DNA of 64,000 nucleotides, taken from NCBI RefSeq assembly GCF_017813355.1, contig NZ_JAGIYZ010000008.1:1-64000 (forward strand), written 5' to 3'. Below are positions 61,336-64,000 of the stretch, piece after piece. Both the position numbers and the translations under genes were made by a program. This stretch comes from Roseomonas nitratireducens (GTDB taxonomy: Bacteria > Pseudomonadota > Alphaproteobacteria > Acetobacterales > Acetobacteraceae). Numbering within the stretch: position 1 is the stretch's first letter; the number at the start of each line of letters is the position of its first letter. The notes beneath the pieces were generated by a model. It was not told where the DNA came from and did not search any database. It was given only the letters and a program-made list of their open reading frames with translations.

Positions 61336-62462
61336 GTCGTGTCTCCTTCGGGAAAGAGGGCCGGCGTCGCATCCGGCCGCAGCGCCACGCGCACCGTGCC
61401 GGGGGTCGGCGGCGCGCCGTGGCGGGCCGCGTGCAGCTTCAGCTCCGTCGCGCCGGCCTCGATGTCGTGGATCAGCGCGGGGCCGAGCGGCAGGGATTGG
61501 CGGAGCCTGGCGGGGAAGGCGTCCGGCGCCTCCGCGCCCTCGCGCAGCGCCAGCTGCTCCGGCCGTGCGCAGAGCACGACGCGCGCGCCGATGTCGAAGC
61601 CGCGCGTCGTCTCGACCGCGAAGGTCGCGCCGGCATCGAGCCGTACGCGATATCCCGTGCCGTCCCGCGCCTCGATCCGGCCGGGCAGGCGGTTGGTGGT
61701 GCCGACGAAGCCCGCGACGAAGGCGGTGGCCGGGCGGTCATAGACCTCGGCCGGCGGGCCCACCTGCTCGACCTGGCCGGCATTCATCACGGCCATGCGG
61801 TCGGCCATGCTCATCGCCTCGTCCTGGTCGTGCGTGACCAGCACGGCGGTGACGCCGAAGCGGCGCTGGATGCGCTTGATCTCGAGCTGCAGGTCGAGCC
61901 GGAGCGAGCGGTCGAGCGCGGCGAAGGGCTCGTCGAGCAGCAGGATCGAGGGTTCGATCGCCAGCGCGCGGGCCAGCGCGACGCGCTGCTGCTGCCCGCC
62001 GGACAGCGCGCGCGGCCGGCGGTCGGCGAAGCCTTCCATGCGCACGGCGGCCAGCGCGGCTTCCACCTTGCGGGCGATCTCGGCCCTGGGCAGGCGCCGC
62101 GCCTCGAGCCCATAGGCGACGTTCTCGGCCGCGCTCATGTGCGGGAACAGGGCGTAGGACTGGAACACGATGCCGACGCCGCGCCGGCCCGGCGGCAGAT
62201 GGTCGATCGCCGCGCCGTCGACCAGCACGCGGCCGGCCTCGGCGCGGATGAAGCCGGCGACGGTGCGCAGCAGCGTGGTCTTGCCGCAGCCCGAAGGTCC
62301 GAGCAGGGCGAGCATCTCGCCCGGCTCGACGCTCAGCGTCACGTCGCGCACGGCCAGGGTCTGGCCGTAGCGCACGCGCACGCCGTCCATGTCGAGTCGG
62401 TGGCCACGCATGCGCGCCGCCGCGTCCGGGGCCGAACCGGCCGAGCGCGAATCATCCAGCAT
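61332..62462 (-). CDS. ABC importer ATPase (PotA type)
   Basis: 376 residues. Walker A GPSGCGKTTLL, Q-loop FQSYALFPHMSAAENVAYGL, signature [15 protein letters not shown], Walker B ILLLDEPFAALD and H-loop THDQDEAMSMADR. A C-terminal TOBE domain follows (FVGTTNRLPGRIEARDG, ARPEQLAL). It is the first gene of the six-gene operon and powers the PotBCD-like importer. The start MLDDSRSAG excludes a long Cys/Arg-rich leader that is open but overlaps the divergent promoter. Confidence 0.92.
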   Translation of the reverse strand: MLDDSRSAGSAPDAAARMRGHRLDMDGVRVRYGQTLAVRDVTLSVEPGEMLALLGPSGCGKTTLLRTVAGFIRAEAGRVLVDGAAIDHLPPGRRGVGIVFQSYALFPHMSAAENVAYGLEARRLPRAEIARKVEAALAAVRMEGFADRRPRALSGGQQQRVALARALAIEPSILLLDEPFAALDRSLRLDLQLEIKRIQRRFGVTAVLVTHDQDEAMSMADRMAVMNAGQVEQVGPPAEVYDRPATAFVAGFVGTTNRLPGRIEARDGTGYRVRLDAGATFAVETTRGFDIGARVVLCARPEQLALREGAEAPDAFPARLRQSLPLGPALIHDIEAGATELKLHAARHGAPPTPGTVRVALRPDATPALFPEGDTT

Positions 62463-62617
62463 GGCGCAGGTATCGCAACGCCCGTGCCAGCGACGTTTCG
62501 GCGGGCGGTGGCGCGGGCGGGCGTCGCGCATGCGGCGCGCACTGCCTATTCGCTGTGCGGTCTGCCCCGCGGGCTCGCAACATTGCCGCGCGCGCCGCGA
62601 TGCGCGAAGCAGGGCGC

Positions 62618-63508
62618 ATGACACGCGACCTGATCGGCTATGGCGGCGCCTGGCCCGAGATGCGGTGGCCGAACGGCGCGCGGCTCGCCGTCTCGGTGGT
62701 GGTGAATTTCGAGGAGGGCGCCGAACAGCAGGTCGGCGACGGCGACCCGCAATCGGAACGCATGGGGGAGGTGATGAGCGTCGTCGCCCCCGGCACGCGC
62801 GACATGGGGCAGGAGCAGATCTTCGCCTATGGCCTGCGCGCGGGGCTGTGGCGGATGCTCGATGCGCTCGACCGGCACGCGCTGCCGGCGACCTTCCTGA
62901 TGTGCGGCCGCGCCGTGGCGCGGGCCCCCGCCCTGGCGGCGGAGGTCGCGCGGCGCGGGCACGAGGCCGCCGCGCATGGCTGGCTCTGGCGCCCGCATGC
63001 CGACTACGCGTCCGCGGCGGAGGAGGCGCACGACCTCGACCGCTGCATCGAGACCATCGCGGCGGCGACGGGGGCGCGGCCGCGCGGCTTCTTCTGCCGC
63101 GGATCGGAAAGCGCCTGGACGCGCGGATTGCTGGCCGAGCGCGGGTTCGGCTGGGTGTCGAACGCCTTCGACGACGACCTGCCCTATCGCGACCCGGATC
63201 ATCCGGCGCTGCTGGTGCTGCCCTATGCGCTCGACAGCAACGACATGAAGTTCTTCCACCCTAACGGCTTCGTGCGCGCGGCGGAGATGGTCGAGTATGT
63301 CGGCGATGCGCTCGATGTGCTGCTGGCGGAGGCGGAGGCCGGCAGGCCGCGATTGCTCAACATCGGCTACCACCTGCGCATCTGCGGGCGGCCGGGGCGG
63401 TTTCCGGCCTTCGACCGTGTGCTGGCGCGACTTGCCGCCCTGGGTGACCGGGTGTGGGTGGCGCGTCGGGGCGAGATCGCCGAGGCCTGGGCCGCCGCGA
63501 CGCGTTGA
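62618..63508 (+). CDS. Second PuuE-like polysaccharide-deacetylase-fold hydrolase
   Basis: 296 residues. It opens MTRDLIGYGGAWPEMRWPNG, with VVVNFEEGAEQQVGDGDPQS, LPATFLMCGRAVARAP, EAAAHGWLWRPHADYASAAE and CRGSESAWTRGLLAERGFGW, parallel to the paralogue at 57730 but clearly diverged. It is divergent from the ABC operon with a 155-bp shared upstream region, so both are probably controlled together. An alternative start lies six codons upstream (MREAGR); the chosen ATG aligns with the paralogue's start. Confidence 0.87.
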   Translation: MTRDLIGYGGAWPEMRWPNGARLAVSVVVNFEEGAEQQVGDGDPQSERMGEVMSVVAPGTRDMGQEQIFAYGLRAGLWRMLDALDRHALPATFLMCGRAVARAPALAAEVARRGHEAAAHGWLWRPHADYASAAEEAHDLDRCIETIAAATGARPRGFFCRGSESAWTRGLLAERGFGWVSNAFDDDLPYRDPDHPALLVLPYALDSNDMKFFHPNGFVRAAEMVEYVGDALDVLLAEAEAGRPRLLNIGYHLRICGRPGRFPAFDRVLARLAALGDRVWVARRGEIAEAWAAATR

Positions 63509-63597
63509 AGGGCCGCCGGGACGGTGACGCATGAGGCCTGGCGGCGCCGGGTCCTGCGTTAATCGAACGGAAACGAGAATGGCCCAGTTTCGGAACG

Positions 63598-64000
63598 ATG
63601 TCGCAGTCTTCGTCCGAACGGGCCCTGAGCGAAGCGGGCGCGGCCGTGCCGCGCGCCGATGCGCGGGGCGTGCTGCCGGATCCGCACGATCCCGCGGTCG
63701 AGATCGACCAGAGCATCGCGGGCGCGCTGCTGCGCCCGAAGCTGGACGGCGACGTGGCGGCCAATGTCCTCGGCAAGCTCGCGGCCTTCCAGCGGCCCGA
63801 CGATGTGCTCGCCCGGCCGCATGACGCGCCCACGCATGCCGGCGCCGCGGGGAGCGCCACGCCGGATCCGGGCGCCCCCGCAACGCCGAACGCTTCGTCC
63901 GTTGGCGCCATGCCCGCCGGCGCGCCCGACCGGGCGCGGGGCGAAGTTGTGGAGGCGGGCCCGTTGCCCGGCGGCGCGGCTGGCGTGTCCGCGCCGATCG
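63598..64000 (+). CDS. N-terminal part of an unidentified Pro/Ala-rich protein (runs off the window)
   Basis: 134 codons without a stop, from ATG 63598 to the window end. The first 75 residues look folded (VEIDQSIAGALLRPKLDGDV, NVLGKLAAFQRPDDVLARP). The rest is a low-complexity Ala/Gly/Pro linker. No family is recognised. The frame is supported by amino-acid composition rather than by a clear ribosome site. What lies beyond the window would decide its identity. Confidence 0.5.
   Translation, partial: MSQSSSERALSEAGAAVPRADARGVLPDPHDPAVEIDQSIAGALLRPKLDGDVAANVLGKLAAFQRPDDVLARPHDAPTHAGAAGSATPDPGAPATPNASSVGAMPAGAPDRARGEVVEAGPLPGGAAGVSAPI

Noticed and set aside
61332-62624. Longer N-terminus for the PotA-type ATPase
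   Set aside because: The extra 54 residues are Cys/Arg-rich, overlap the divergent PuuE-like promoter and have no counterpart in PotA proteins.

Overview
The window is about 70% GC and uses strongly G/C-ending codons. The gene content points to an alphaproteobacterium, most likely of the Acetobacteraceae (Roseomonas-like): three Bug-type tricarboxylate-binding proteins, an IalB-like protein, a BigR/SqrR-type persulfide operon, and an NsrR-like/RIC/NnrU module. The family assignment is inference; no rRNA or tRNA is present to test it.

Layout. 0-3.3 kb: end of an unknown gene, a DoxX protein and a divergent LysR-GMC oxidoreductase pair. 3.3-15 kb: a mosaic island holding one intact IS3-family element, a >2,100-residue VCBS/RTX protein that has lost its N-terminus to that element, a Bug protein with odd ends, and decayed transposase and RTX pieces. 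15-22.2 kb: a MacA/MacB/LolD-type ABC exporter, a 24-residue membrane peptide and an envelope cluster (SYLF lipoprotein-like protein, DUF883, holin-like protein, AI-2E family permease, peptidoglycan-binding protein). 22.4-26 kb: a serine-recombinase remnant, the sulfide/persulfide defence locus (TauE, rhodanese, BigR-type repressor, divergent persulfide dioxygenase) and an IS5-family remnant. 26.2-33 kb: a BASS transporter and a three-gene cytoplasmic molybdenum/tungsten oxidoreductase whose electron-transfer subunit is a NuoF-like/GltD/ferredoxin fusion; this is the most unusual system here. 33-36.3 kb: a DUF2955/HlyD efflux pair and a broken AraC regulator. 36.3-38.5 kb: a second graveyard (transporter tail, tyrosine recombinase, serine recombinase) ending in a 676-bp near-identical copy of the 3' end of the GMC gene 35.2 kb away. 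38.5-46.2 kb: housekeeping and transport genes (Bug proteins, class A PBP, methyltransferase, IalB-like protein, RlmN). 46.2-52 kb: a signalling cluster with three response regulators and a histidine kinase. 52-54.7 kb: SDR and nitrosative-stress module with two clear dyad operators. 54.7-64 kb: chemoreceptor, then a six-gene operon of a polyamine-type ABC importer with a PuuE-like hydrolase and an AbrB transporter, a second divergent PuuE-like gene, and the start of an unknown gene.

How the genes work together. Two loci handle reactive sulfur or reactive nitrogen. The BigR-type locus senses and oxidises persulfide. The NsrR-like regulator probably controls its own gene and the iron-sulfur repair gene. 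The Mo-enzyme cluster has no membrane anchor and no export signal, so it probably exchanges electrons with a soluble nicotinamide pool. The two remnant zones look like former integration sites, and the GMC duplication indicates fairly recent recombination between the two regions.
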